DNA of 64,000 nt from Lanius collurio (lineage: Eukaryota > Chordata > Aves > Passeriformes > Laniidae). Positions 1-13,400 of the stretch are shown one piece after another (positions within the stretch are counted from its first letter, which is position 1; each line of letters begins with the position of its first letter). The stretch covers positions 23,177,405-23,241,404 of the forward strand of contig JACBWW010000002.1 of assembly GCA_020086605.1 (NCBI GenBank), given 5' to 3'. The notes under the pieces were generated by a model. That model was not told the origin of the DNA and ran no database searches. It saw nothing but the letters and a program-made list of their open reading frames with translations. The translations under genes were made by a program, and so were the position numbers.

Positions 1-67
1 AGAACAGATTATGTTTGCTTTCACAGGAATTGTAGCAAAATGGAATAGCCTCATTGCAAGGAACAGC

Positions 68-600
68 TGCATTTTTTTTTTCCAAATCGAGTCAAGATCG
101 AAGAGGTTTATTGATTTATTAACAAGATGTAATTAACTGGCAATCAGTGAACTACACTTACCGGATCAAAGTCAGCAACACAACAGATAAACCACAACAC
201 AAGGCACCTAGAGACTGTAAATACATTCTTACAATTTGCTGACCACCATTTTGTACTCATTCCCAGGAAGTTCTCATCTCACCACACAGAAATGCCTCAC
301 ACTGCTGGATGTATCCTGCCTATGGGGACACACAGGGTGGGTTACAAGCACCCCCTGTCCTGTGAGAGCAGGTCCTGTATTTACATGTTCCCCCACCCCT
401 CCCCACATGCCTGCACTGCTCCCCATGATGCACTGATCAACTCTCTGGCGAGAGATCACCGTATTGCATCCTGTGCTGTCAGCTCCCTCGCTGCAGGGCA
501 CGGAGGGGCAGCATTTTGGCAGGTGAGTTTGCATTGCCAGTGGGGCAACTTCTGGCAATATCAGACCCTGTCTGGCAGCTGCTGGTCTCCACCTAGGCAG
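68..600 (-). mobile_element. Possible LTR fragment, minus strand
   Basis: Read on the minus strand, two AATAAA-type signals (plus-strand TTTATT at 107-112 and 115-120) are followed by a short tail, cctcttcgatcttgactcg, that resembles the R-U5 end of a retroviral LTR. The stretch 290-600 is clearly more GC-rich than the AT-rich DNA that follows, as expected for an inserted U3. I did not find a TATA box at the right spacing or a flanking duplication, and the right boundary is a guess. It could instead be an unrelated GC-richer patch. Confidence 0.3.
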
Positions 601-2810
601 AGATTTTTGTCCTTTTTTTTAATACTTCCTTTCAAACTCACTTTTACTCTCTTGTAAGCCTTTCTACTTTTAATCCAGCTGGTGGTCACATTAAGTAAAC
701 TGTGACTCTTAATTTCTTCTTTGCATTGCCAGGTTTGGGGCAAACACCCTCTCAGCAGTAGCAGTTTTGGAAAATCTCTTCACACACCCTGGGATACACA
801 CAAATTCTTCTCACATCACTTGGTGTGATCAGGTCATGTTAACAAGAGCAGACTGCTCAGATTCCCCCATGCCATTTCCTAAAAATATTGTTGCAAAACT
901 GTGCATTATTTCAGAGAAATAAATCTGGGGAAAAAAAAATCATACAGTGACCAAATAATCACTATATAAATGTAGGACTGGCAAATATGGATTTAAAGAC
1001 ATATAATAATCATTCCCAGGTTTTAAGATGGGTCTCCTGGCTACAGAATGTAATGCTTCCTACAATAGGTTTGCTTGTTAATACCTACTTATGGCTTCAA
1101 AGTACACTTATAACTAAATTCATCTTCAATCTCATAGGTGCTTGATTTAATGCTTTTGGATTTTGGCCTTTTTGAATGCTGAAGGTAGAGTTTCTCCCTT
1201 CCAGGATGTCATTGTAGCCATGAGAATATACCCAATAGTTAGTTCAGTGTGAGAGACTGTCCTATGATTAATGAGAACCTAGAAGAATTGTGAGGCTGGA
1301 GCATTCAAAGAAATAGTTTTTTCTAAGATTATTTTTCTTTGCTATTACCTTAATCCAGCCTGGTTACTGGCTACATCTTTAAGGAATCCAAGCAGTATAA
1401 TTTACTGATGAGTTATGAATGGTTGAGTTACTCTTTTCCTCTCAATGTTCCTATTTCAGGCTTCAGGTTTCACTGTGCCGTCTTTTCAGGGCTTAGTGAC
1501 CATAGTATCACCACGCTGCTGAAAGATTCCATGTTTCCTATTAATGAATACTCTGGGCAAAAACCCTAAAAGATGAGAAAATCAAAGCCTATCTAATGAT
1601 CAGTAGTAGGTTCTTTCCTGTGATTGCTGTATGTTAGCCCAGTAAGTTAAAATGTTGGGGCACAGTTAATGCTGACTGTCTCTTGAAACAAAGGATAGGG
1701 GCCTATGGAGTTTTTGTATAAGAACATTTCAGTGTGTTGTGCAGAGTAAAAGTTAACATTGAAATTTCTCCCTAGGCATTTTTCTTAGTAACAACTTAAT
1801 TGAGATCACAAAAGACATTTAGAGCTTTTACTGGTCTCTAATTAACCCATCATGGTAATGAACATAATTATTGTTGCTCTTTTTTTAACTTGCAGCAAAC
1901 TGTGATTGTTGAGCTTTGTTTCAGATTATTCATCTGCTTTAGTAGCATGTACAGTACTATATTGGCAGGGGTGAAGAAAGAAGATTTCAGATCCTGGGAC
2001 CTTTCAAATGTTTATTAGTGTTTTTGTATGATTTCTTAAATTTGAAATTAGGATATTATGCTTGGATGCTATACTCTTCGTTTTGCTTAGAAAGAAATGT
2101 TGCTTTATTCCAAATGATATCCTCTCTCATGCAGAGAGTTTTGGATTTTCAGTTTTTCTGTTTTATGTTTTGTTGACTTTAGATTGTGAACTTTTTGTGG
2201 CAGAGACTGTCTATTTCCTTTTCAATTTATGCAGTGTTTCATGTCATGAGAATCCAGTTCTAACTGAAGGCACCAAGGGAAAGTACCATTCTTGTATGGT
2301 TATGTAATTTACAACCTACTATTTTCCCATCTGAAAATGGTAAGGTTTGAGATGAGCAAAATTAATACAAATTGTTTGCTTAATAAGGACAAGAGAAGTA
2401 CATTTCCAAGAGTATCTTACCTTCATGCCCATGATGTGAAAAATGAATATTAGATGTAAGGTAGGCTCTTTTTATTGCCTACTTAATACCTCCAACATAA
2501 AACTGTAATTGAGCATAAAAAAAATTCTCCTAGCACAAAACATTTCTTATTAAGATAAACCTGTCAGTATGATGATACAAGCAATAACCTTGGATTACAA
2601 GAATGTGGGCTAGAAATCTTTATAAGTAATCTCACAAAAGTCCTCCCTTATTGACTTATACTTTAAGAATCAATTGCTTCAGATTTTCATTGGATTGAGG
2701 AAATGGTTGAAAAAGCCACAATAAAATGTATATAAAATACTGATAGCCTTATTCTGCTGGCTCTAAACTTTAATCATGCAGTTTTAGCTCAGGAATGACT
2801 ACTGTGATTT

Positions 2811-2842
<32 letters not shown>

Positions 2843-5800
2843 GCATCCAAGTGCACCTGAAAAGAAGCCCAACAAAAAAAAAAAAAAAGGTTCAGCCCCA
2901 TCACAGATTTACATCTGAAATTCTGCATTTGTAAATACAATGGTCTTTACTGTGTCTGCAATCTGCATTGTAATTTACAATTTAGGATACTACCATAAAC
3001 ACACACGTGCACACACACCCCACCATATTTAAAAGTAATTATCTCATGTCATCATCATCTATATTCATCTTTCATTTTTCTGAATGAAAGCAGTTCACTG
3101 CTTTTAGATATCCTGTATTACAGATAGACAAGAGGAATAATATCCATAGTAAGAATCTATTTGTTGAAGAAAGGTGGCCTCTCTCCTGGTGCTTGAAGTC
3201 CTATGTAATGACAGTCCAATAAGTCCTATATAACATAGCAAGAGTAGAGATACTCTGTTTGTTGGCCTATATTTTTCTGATACAGTAGAAGTGATTATGT
3301 TTTTACTACCTGCTCACTGAAAGAAAAAACAGAAATAGCTTTTCACAAAATAGCAAAATCTCTACCAATTATAGAGTAAAACCAGAAAAAGAATATTTTA
3401 AGCTTCCAAATTATTGCTGAAACATTTCAATTAATCTGTGATTTCAAGAAATCTGAATTGAAAGTGTCCCTTAGTGAAATGGAAGTCATTACTCAGACAG
3501 TGTGTAATGAAATTAAAATCTAAGGATAGTGGCACTTTTAATTGGAAAGATTCAGTTTGTGTTAAAGACAATATGTTTTGACATTCAATCTGTTTTGTGG
3601 AGTTTAGTTGGTTGAAACTATTTTAGCCTATATGAGTATCTCATTAATGTAATCTAATAAGAAATATATATTGCCTAATCATTCAAATATGCTAAAAGAT
3701 ATTTTTGTATTGTCTTTTGGCCCGTAGACAGTAAGATATAAATAAGTACATGTCCTTTTTTTTGCTAAAAGCATATTTTAAAAAATTGGTTCAGTCTAGT
3801 TGAATCTCTGTCTTTCAATATGTTGGGCAATAAAGAAGCTTCCTCAATGCTGTCACTCAAATGCATTTAATCTCTGTTCTAAATGAATCATGTTCCAGAA
3901 CAAGGAAGCTCAGCTCCAAACCTACCGAACCTTTGGGTTCTCTGTATGCCAAATTTTCACTAATGCTAGGTATTTTTGTTGGTCTTCAGGTAAGCATACA
4001 AATGCTTATTATGAAGTGGACTATTGTGTGTCTTGCATATATGAAAATGGAAAATAGCAGTAGCTGATTTCATTACCAGGGATCCTACTGCAAGTAGCAG
4101 GACTGAATAAAGCTATATACTCACTTCTTTCTTTGTGTCATATAGAAATAATTTGATAGGTAAGTGAATACAGTAATCTACATGTGTAACATTGGTTTTC
4201 CAAACATCGCTTTTCCAGTTTTGTACTCTAAACACATGGCATATTTAATTTAAAAAGGAATGCTTGAACTTTGCTTCAAAAATTATGTTGTAAAACAACC
4301 CATAGAAAATAGGTATCTCCCTGTAAGAAGAAGTAAGAATTTCCCTCTTGTGTAAACAGTATAAACTTTATTTACGAAAATAGAAAGCTATATATGCATT
4401 TTCAACAAACTTAGGCATAACAAATATTGGGACTTTTTTGCCCCTTTTGCTTGTTTAACCTGATATTGTCTGTGAGCAAATCAAAAGGGTACCATGGTAA
4501 AATCCTGCAAGCCACTTAAAAGAAAAAAATCATCATCATATCATTAAATTCCAAATCAAAGCAAAAGTTCTGCAATCTGGGAAATTTTCTTCCACTTAAA
4601 ATCCATGGTGTTTTTTATTCTGTGATTTGTTTGGTTTTTTGTGAAGTTTCCATTGGGCAGTTGCCTTTAGTTTTTAATTTGACTTTCCTGACTTGAAGTC
4701 ATGTAGCTGTGGCCTATTGTGTTCCAGTGCTTTCACTTTTGCAGATACATGGCTCATCTCCATATAGTGAATTCAGATATATGGAATTCATTAGTGTGAG
4801 GCTATCAGTAGTTTAATTCCCCATCCAGCAATTCAGTGCTAGTATCAATTTAAAACTTGGAAGGAAAAAATTCTTTGTTACATTGCAGGTAAGGACTTGT
4901 AATATGTTTTGAATGAATAATTAGACTGCCGGTTCTTCTGGATAACAACCATTCTTCACATATGTGTTCCTGTGATGTTAAACACAACAAGTCCCCATTC
5001 ATGCAACAAAATTAATGGAGTTCAACTAAAATCCTATTAAACCTTGTGTCTGTTAAAGCCAGTGGTCCTTTTGCTGAAGATAGCAGTGATAACAAGAACA
5101 AATCCTCACTTAAAAGCACAAACCATTGTTGTTTAAGGAATATTCTATTATGAATGTTCATTGTTTTCTTTAAATATAAATATGTCTAATGAAAGAGAAA
5201 CAATCAAAGTGTAGAGAAACAAAAAGTCTCACTGGAAGAGTGGTCAGGAAGATGGTAGTACCAAAGTTCCTCACAGTCTTAGAGCATCATTTATTTCATT
5301 TTTTTAAAATAGAAATAAACTTTGCAAAGCCAGTTAAAAATAAAGATCTGACTTATATTTTTCTACTGGTGTGTCACTGAATGTTTACATTATAAGATGG
5401 AAATAGTGTGCTAAGTAGTCAGAATTTAAGAGCAACTTAGATTAAACATTTTCATGCTCATTTGTGCAATGCCTCTGGTATTTTAGCAGTATAAAAAGGT
5501 TTTCTTGGCTTCAAACCATTGGATCAGGGTGATTTTGACATCCTTAATCTCTCTTTAAGAGCATTAGGGTTTTTTTTTTAATTTAAAAATCTGAGTGCTA
5601 AAAGGTAGAAAGAAGTAATTTTCTAGAAATAGTGCTTTTTAAAAAGTTATGTCAGCAAACATTGCAGATAAAAGAAATGACTGAATTCTAAGCTAATGGC
5701 TCCAGAGGTAGTACAGACATACAGAGTTTGCAAGGTCTAAGGATATGATTTTGAAGAAAATGTATAGCCTTGAGCTGACTAGTCTACATGCTCACGTATG

Positions 5801-7134
5801 TGCAAGGAATTCAGCCTCAAGCTAAGAATCTTCATTTCAAGGAATGACGATTCCAGGAGAAATAGTCTTTAGGGTCTGCAGCACGTTAACTCACATCGAA
5901 AACCACAATCCACTCATTAGTAGTATTGTCTATCCCTGGGGCTGGAGTACTGCTACCAGGGTGGGAATTGTTCTTCAGTTGTGCGACTTTCTAGGCCAGT
6001 GACTCACATGTTAATGAGTTAATTATTGATACACATTTCATTGAATAAATGATTGATTGGTTTTGAATTTTAGCAAGAGTTAATGGTGCTTTCTGTTCCA
6101 CCATAAAACTATACTTGGAACACACTAGAGTATTCTTTAGTGAAGATGAGAGATGAGTTTATAAAACCTTCAAAGACTGACACCAGTGTGGGGAGAAGGG
6201 ATGCTTGTAACACAGCTATAGTGTATCAGTTCTACAAGGTGATTTGGATGGTACATTAACACTGGTTAATCTGACCAGGATTGGTTTAAGTAAAAATTAT
6301 TGCAAAGCTTGTGCCACTTTTACATGTTTGTCATTTGGAAGACAGTCAAATAATGTAAGAGTCATCAAAGACACTGTTTAATTGAACATGAGTATCAGCG
6401 TGATGTGGTGGCTGATGGAACAAATGTACTTCCTGTACACAAGCTGAGGACTATCAGCAGTAATTGCAGCAATATATGACATTTACAGAAGTGTCAGTGG
6501 ACACGATGGCCATTTCTGATGTCCATGTGTTCAGAAAAATATTGATAATTAGTAAAGAACTTTAAGAAATTTGGGAAACCTGGCCTTTGGAAAGCCTCAT
6601 TGCCTTGCTGTAATTAATTACTGCACAAATTCTGGTTGTTCATGCAAAATAGGCCACCAGTTTGTAGCAAAATGTTCCACTATGGCTTAAATACTGTAAA
6701 TTTTCACCTTCTCTTGTTTCAAATTTCTGTATCATCCATCTCTTTAATTCTGTGCTGTACTGATGACACCTTCCAACATTGAAAAGTACAATTTAATTAG
6801 GTATCCATAAAGTCAAAGAGTTAAAGGGTTACTCATCCCAAAGCCAATACTCATGGAACTGTAATAACAAAATTATTCTAGCATAACGTATTGGCTTTTT
6901 TCTTTTTAGCTTTTAAGATATTACAGTAGAGAGAGGGTAATACAAGTTCTACACTTTCATTGCCATGTGTTAGCTCTACTGAACTCCAGACCAATTAATT
7001 CTTCATTTTCTAGTCCTAAAAGAAAAAATCATATTTAGCTTGGCACACAGCTTTACAACTTTGTAAACTTAAATTGCCTTTTATTTCATTTTTTTTCTTT
7101 ACCTTTATGGGTTTAATTATACTTTCCTTCAAAA
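601..7134. other. Intronic DNA with no recognised gene or repeat family
   Basis: This 6.5-kb stretch is AT-rich. Apart from a T28 and an A15 homopolymer near 2815-2888 and a short CA-rich segment near 3000-3018, I see nothing that can be assigned. Open frames here are short, lack codon structure or recognisable domains, and are not called. Confidence 0.6.
2815..2888. repeat. T28 tract and A15 tract 31 bp apart
   Basis: A run of 28 T (2815-2842) is followed, after a 31-bp unique spacer, by a run of 15 A (2874-2888). Each is a simple homopolymer. Together they form an inverted pair that could fold back on itself in single-stranded DNA. One or both may be poly(A) tails of small retroposed fragments, but no attached body was recognised. 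Confidence 0.8.
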
Positions 7135-7400
7135 TTTCTTCTGTAGCCTTTCAGCCATTAAGGTAAGATTAATGAATCTGTAATTGTCACGATCACTTTT
7201 ATCAGTTTCTTAAATATGCTCATGGCACTTGCCACGCTCCAGTTATATCCTATTTTCCGGAGTTTGTTAGATTTTTTTGGCAATATTTGTTCTTGGATTT
7301 GTGCTGTCATGTTCTTGTTTTCTAGAGACTGGAGGTGATCCAGTCATACTGGAATATAAAACTCTTTGGATGACTTTTCATGCAAGTGTTTCCTTGTATG
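7135..7400 (-). mobile_element. Old CR1/L3-like LINE fragment (ORF2 reverse transcriptase remnant)
   Basis: The plus strand matches, in order, the reverse complement of the N-terminal reverse-transcriptase region of CR1-superfamily LINEs. First comes the aatctgtaattg segment, then gcacttgccacgctccag, whose minus-strand reading NWSVAS corresponds to the DWRVA(S/N)V motif. Last comes a stretch reading YDWITSSL where the family has GPDGI followed by a few residues. Stops and small indels are present, so it is long dead. The family call is from remembered motifs and not from an alignment. Confidence 0.55.
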
Positions 7401-10039
7401 GTTTTGATGATTATTTTTACCAACATATCAGATAATATAAGCAAGGGACCAAAGTAGAGGCCTCTGCATTATAAAGAATGTTGGAAAATACTCACCCAGC
7501 ATGAAGGTATTATTCTGATCATCCACATTCAGGAAAGACTAATGGGAAGGGAAACAAGAAAGAAAATATTTTGGGACATTTCTGGGCTGCTAAGGGTAAG
7601 ACTGAATCAAATCCAGTTAAACTGTCTGGCAACTTTGGGAAGATTCAAATACTGAAGTTGTCATAAATGAGTGTTTTAAGGTCACTTAAGGAATAAGTTA
7701 AGATGCATTAATTTAGGCACTGGTTGGAGTGCTTGGCCGTTTGTACTCACATTTGGATCACCAGACATGCATTCTTTACAGACAGTGCAGTGTTGTGAGC
7801 TGAGAGTGCAGCAAAGAGATAATGACTTTTACACTAAAAGCACACACCTGTGACCTAATCCTATTTCCTACTCGCTGTCATGCTGAGCCCTTCTAAATCC
7901 TCTCCTGCTTCTAACCTGGCCTCCAGGTGTCACCACCTGCTGAAGTGAATGCTCTCCCTTGTGTTCTGTGCCAAATTTGCCAACCCCATGCACAAGTCCC
8001 CCCATGGTGCACCTCGGATGACACAGGGCATGTACTCTGAAGGAAAGGAAGGAAATTTCAGTAACATTGCTGTACATTGGACCATATGCCATGATATTAG
8101 TCTGCTTCTACTCTCCAATGCACAGACTTTATGGCTTATGCAACTCTGTTCTTTAAAGATCTCCAAAAGTAGTGGATATGCTTGACAGTAACTGTGACCT
8201 GTGACAGTAAAAGTTAGGTTCCTTCTTAAGCTGCCCTAGCTATTGTTGAGGATTGAACAAATTCTACCATAGACACAAGAGAGTAAGTTGTCTGAAGAGC
8301 ACAATGAAGGGAAGTTCACAGTTAAATGTACTTCCTTATGTCTAGAGAAGAAATGTGTGAAAGGGAAAGCTGGACTAATATTTTCTTCACTTTTTTTTAG
8401 TGGTATATTCTTTTAATATTAGACATATTAATTAATTATTGCTATTTTTATTTTCCTAATAATTATTTAATCCCATAATTGATTAATTGCATATGTACTT
8501 ATTGGCTAACTGGTTCTCTCCATTGCTGATTATCTATGTTATTGATTCATTATACTTTATTTCTCTTCTTATTTACTTAATACAGTAGATGATGCATCAT
8601 AGTTACTTCACAGCTTAATTGAATCATTGCACTATTGAGCAACTCTAAGGTAATTGCTTTCTAGATAATTGATAACTTGTTGGTGTGACCAACCATAACT
8701 CACCTATTGTTCTTTACAGTTCACTTTGTATTTCTTCTTTCCTCCTTCACAAAACTGTCCTTGTCTTTCTGGGCTTTCTGTTAACTCTATAAGTCCTTCT
8801 TTTCAGCATCCATGAATTAGTTTTCCATCTCTTTCCCATTTAGTTAGTTATCTCTTTAAGCATATGCTTGAGTTTCTGCTTTCTAACTCTGAATACATCC
8901 AATTTAGTCCAACATTTGCTCTTTCCATTTTCCTGAACACAGTATAAGACTACAATCTCAAAATAGTCTTCAAAATTTCTAAGAACCACCAAGTAATTTT
9001 TCTTGCCCTCCATCTGGTTTAGATTTTGTTGATCATATTAACCTGTATTAGCCTTAAGGCCCTCATGCCCTCATGTCCTTCTGTATCTCTTGCCATCTCT
9101 CACTTCCATTTCTGGTCATACAAGAGTCCCTCAGGGCCTCTTTCTTCCATTTGTGTTTTTGATGATCATATCCACTTCTAACTTCAAATTCCCACTTTCT
9201 ACTTGCCAATAGGCCTGCCATTTAGCCCTGATCTGTCTATCTTTGTATGTTCTTTGTATTGCACTGGTTTTAGGTAGCTTCTGAACAGGGTTGGGTTTTT
9301 TTGTTTTTTTTTTTTTCCAGTTTGAATGTGACTAAAATTTAAACTGCTTCAAATAATAGAAACATCAGACTTGATTATTCTGAATCACACTAAGGTCAAT
9401 CTATATCAGAATCTTATCTCCAGTGGTAGCTTGTAGTAGATAAATAAGGAAAAGACAATAGCAAGAAAAGTGTCTAATGATACTTTTTCCAATTTCCCTT
9501 CTCTAAAGACAGTAATCCCCTATTTACTTCCATAAGATACAAGGTACCCCTGGATCTTTGAACTTTTCTCTTACAGTGTGAAAAGTTACAGTCAATTCAG
9601 TTTCTCCCTCAACATATACTAAATCTCTGAGTATTCTTACCACAATTCTCAGTGACTTTTCTTCTTTTCTTCTTTTACTTTATGAAATGGAGAGGTAAAG
9701 ATTTTGTTCAGGTGCTCAAATTACAAAAGAATGCTATAATGATACGGTAGCAAATTGAAATTTTTTGTTCTAGTCTTTATACCTTTTTTTTTAATAAGTC
9801 TTGCTTTAATTTGCCTTTTAAATTGCCATTAATTTGATTATTTCAATGAACTACATATAATCTTTATCCTCAGCCACAAAGGGCATTTAGATCCCATTGT
9901 TCACATTTATTCCCATGTTTTCCAGTCTGTTATAGTATTTAGTATCACCTTATCAACAAATCTCTCAATATTGTGATTTTGGTAAATTGGCTGTAGTTTT
10001 ATATCAGAAAATTTTTATGTTGTAAATTACTTTTGTCTT
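7401..10039. other. Intronic DNA with no recognised gene; pyrimidine-rich part
   Basis: From about 8700 to 9700 the plus strand is notably rich in C and T, with few G. This resembles the composition of the two flanking minus-strand LINE fragments and could be further decayed LINE sequence, but I could not match a motif. Short open frames near 7868-8185 overlap on both strands and look fortuitous. Confidence 0.5.
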
Positions 10040-10470
10040 TTTTACCTTTCAACTCTTTCCCTGATCTTTATGACTGTCACGAACAACAGAGGGTCCAGCA
10101 CAAACTACTGTGGAATTCTACCAGTAATCGCCTTCTGTTACGAAAACACCTTTTGTGTCCTTTCCCTCTTGTTTTTAAATTGGTCAATAATCCATGCAGG
10201 AGCACTTCTCTTTTTTATATGCTTAGTTTCTTTAAGTATCTTTTAAGAGACATTGTCAAAAGTTTTTTAATCCAAATGCACGTTTTTGACCAGATTACTC
10301 TTCTTTCTCATGGTCATCCTATCCATCAGTGAAGGATATCTTTGTAATGCTTCCTTCTACCAAAACTCTGTACATGCTTATTCATTGTACCAGGAGACTT
10401 GTAATTCCCTTGTGTTTTCCTGCTCCCTCATATTCTTCCACTTGTACAAACTTGGGGACACATTTGGCTT
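10040..10470 (-). mobile_element. Old CR1/L3-like LINE fragment (ORF2 reverse transcriptase remnant)
   Basis: Read on the minus strand, this covers the central reverse-transcriptase segment of a CR1-superfamily LINE. The plus-strand stretch near 10090-10125 (gagggtccagcac, then ctgtggaattctaccagtaa) is the complement of the TSGVPQGSVLGP region. The stretch near 10250-10285 reads on the minus strand HLD-stop-KTFDNVS, corresponding to YLDFQKAFDTVP. The part near 10390-10465 (gagacttgtaattccc, then gggacacatttggctt) is the complement of the preceding segment up to the WRVANV-type motif. An in-frame stop and frame changes show it is inactive. It is more diverged than the plus-strand CR1 copies in this window. 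Confidence 0.65.
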
Positions 10471-13400
10471 GTGCCTGACTTAAATATATAATTGTAAGCC
10501 TACCAACTATTAGACGCAATACACAATTTAAGTTTCTTCAGAAGACTTGGAGAAGTGTTGCTGGTTATGGTTATGTCTTAGTATTTTCTTGCACATATTT
10601 TCCATTTGATAAGGTTCCTTGTATTTATTTTTTTGCAGAGATAGACCTACTTAAGCTCCTGAACAGGGGCTGCAAATTACCGTAAGATCTGAGCTTTTCT
10701 CTGTAACAGCTGAGTCATTCCTGAGAGATTCTGTTACGCTTTTATCATTCAATAACTGTATAGACTTTATAGCAGTTTTCTTCCCTGAAATGTATTTGAA
10801 ATAAATTTTTACAGATTTTTTTAATCTTTTGCAAGTCATTTCTCAAAATCCTGTTGGGCTGCATTTTTAGCCCAAAACAAATAACTTATGAGGGCATATC
10901 CTTTATCATCATCACATGAACAAACCTTCATCTTTTATTTAATTTAAATAGCCTTTTATTTTGCCATGTAACTTTTCTGACTCTCTAAAGTATGGTTGAA
11001 GTTTTCATGAGTGCTGGTTTACATTTACTCTGAGCTTGAGTCTTTGAACACTTAGCCCACTAATGTGAGTGCTTCACCCTTTTAGCTCCTCCTTTTAATT
11101 TCCTTTACTTTTCCCTTCCTGTATTTCTTTGGATTTCTTATGTTTATTATGCAATATTAAGAGGTTTCTTTGTTTAATTTTAGTGCATTAAGATCATGGT
11201 TTGTATTTCAACTAGGAGGAGCCCTTTACACTCAGGAATAGAAAAGATCACTAAAGGTATCTGAAAATTTAGGTATCACAGTCCTCTCTGATATGAGATT
11301 GTGTTCAGAGGATTCTCCTATTAATGTGTATTTCCTTCTCTTACATCTCAATGATCTTTTTTTTATAAATTCAGTCACTGTCGTTATGTTAGTCAGAAGA
11401 GAGCTAGAGTAGCCCTCGATCTATATTCCTGCTTTTTAGCCAATTACTTTCAACCTGTAGAAATTTTGTGATGCATGATCATTCAACAAACTTCATTAGT
11501 CTCAAGATTTTCTTGAGTATTCATTAACAATTCTTCACAGGCTCTTCTTGTGGTCTATTTAAATCTAAATTATTCCCGTTTTCATAAGTCTCCTGCTGAC
11601 CACCTTTCAGTTGTGCCAGACATGCCTATTCAGTTAATATTGTCAATTAGATCCAAGCATTCACTTTATTTAAATATCTATGTGGTGTCTGAGTAGTAAT
11701 ACACAGATTTTTGATCTTGGTCTTCTCAGATGTTTTGATTGGTATTTCAACTCAACTTTAGTTGGTGAGATTGCTCTTTGCTATTTAAGGTGTGAATGTT
11801 ATTAGCCTTTCTGTCTTCTCTTTTTTTGAAGTTGCTTTATTATTCTGTGCCCTGGAAGATTTGTTATTCCAAACTTGGCTTTTCAGTACCATTTTGTGTT
11901 CGCCTTAGTTTCTATTACTTTCCTCTCCTCTCCTGTGGTATACTTGCCAATGACTCAGCTTCCTTTTTGGTTCATCTGAAGTCCATCCTTTCCATAAGAG
12001 TTTCTAGAAGTCCTCAAATTCATCTCAGAAAATGCTATCATCTCTTCAAGAACAGCCTAAATTTTCTCTCAGACCTATTTCTGTTGTTTCATTGCTTTAA
12101 TCTCCAGCAGGCAGGTCACAGGCATTATACACCCAGCTATACATTCAGTAGTCTTTTTCTATTGTTTGAGATCCCAGGTTCCCAGAGGGGTGGTAGCTGC
12201 AGGATGATGTGAAGCAATCATTGAAGGAGAAAGTCCCACTGGTTGCTTTGCTCCCCCTTTTCAGCTAAGTGCACTTCTCCTTTAAGGTGTTCTCTCGTGT
12301 CCTCAGCATGGAGTCTGTGAGGGAGCTGCTGTGTGATTTTGGGAGGTTTTTGACAGACTGAGCAGAGCTCATTCTTTCTCCAAGACAGTTGCTTTCTCTA
12401 ATAGTTTTCATTTTATGGGAGAACTTCTTATATGTTTGCAAGGGTATATAATAATATTTTTTAGCAAGAGAACTATAGGAAAAAAAGACACTGCATTAAC
12501 CAGAAATGTAGTATTTATAGCAAAGAAAAGAGATGGGCAACAACAAAGGTACTGAAATACTCAAATAACCTTGTCTGTATAAGAAAGTGCAGGGTCATAA
12601 CCACTAGAAACTACAAAGAATATTTGGTCTTGTGCTTTAGATTTGGCCATTTTACATCTCTGACTTTAGTTCAATCCTGGAGGATAGGTCAGTAGATGTA
12701 TTTATATATCTATTAATAATTTGAAACCTTTACATCAAAGTCAGGGCTTTATAAACATGAAAGAATTTCTATCTTTAAGTAAAGGTCTTCTCATAACCAT
12801 TTGTTAAGGGACTTCAGAGGAAGAAGGAATATTTTGGAGGGAAGGGCAGAGGAATGCAGTGGAGGAATTTATTTTAATTGTGCTTAGTGGCAGATTGCTT
12901 CTTTCCAGTTAGAACCTTTCTAATTTCTTTTCAGTAAACATCAACACTGATTTGGTAATCATTGATTTATATTTATTTAACACACTTCAGCTAAATATTT
13001 CCCAAAAATTTAATAAATTTACCAAGAGATAGAACTAATTGTAGCTAGTTTTAGAAAATTGTATGAGCCAGCACGGAATTTTAGTTACCCATAAGGTGAG
13101 CATGTCCCACACTTCAATTGGTTAAGTCATCTCATTTCATAACATTCTCACACTTTTTTTTTTTTTAATAGAAATTATGGTCCACTTGAGTGAAGTTTGA
13201 ACTGAGGCACAGAAGTTCTGTGTTCACACTGATTTCAGATAGACTTTCTGAAGGACCATTTATAATCATATAATTTGTCCAATGTTCCTATTCTTTCTCT
13301 GCTACACGAAGTTGGCATTTATACTGATTTATACTGTAAAGAAATCATTGTTGCTTTGTGGGAGTGAAGACTGCTGATAGCTAAGGGCTACACTTAAATC

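Noticed and set aside
11796..12212. Plus-strand open frame of 138 codons
   Set aside because: Hydrophobic, low-complexity composition from T-rich DNA. No domain, no splice structure, and it lies in probable decayed repeat sequence.
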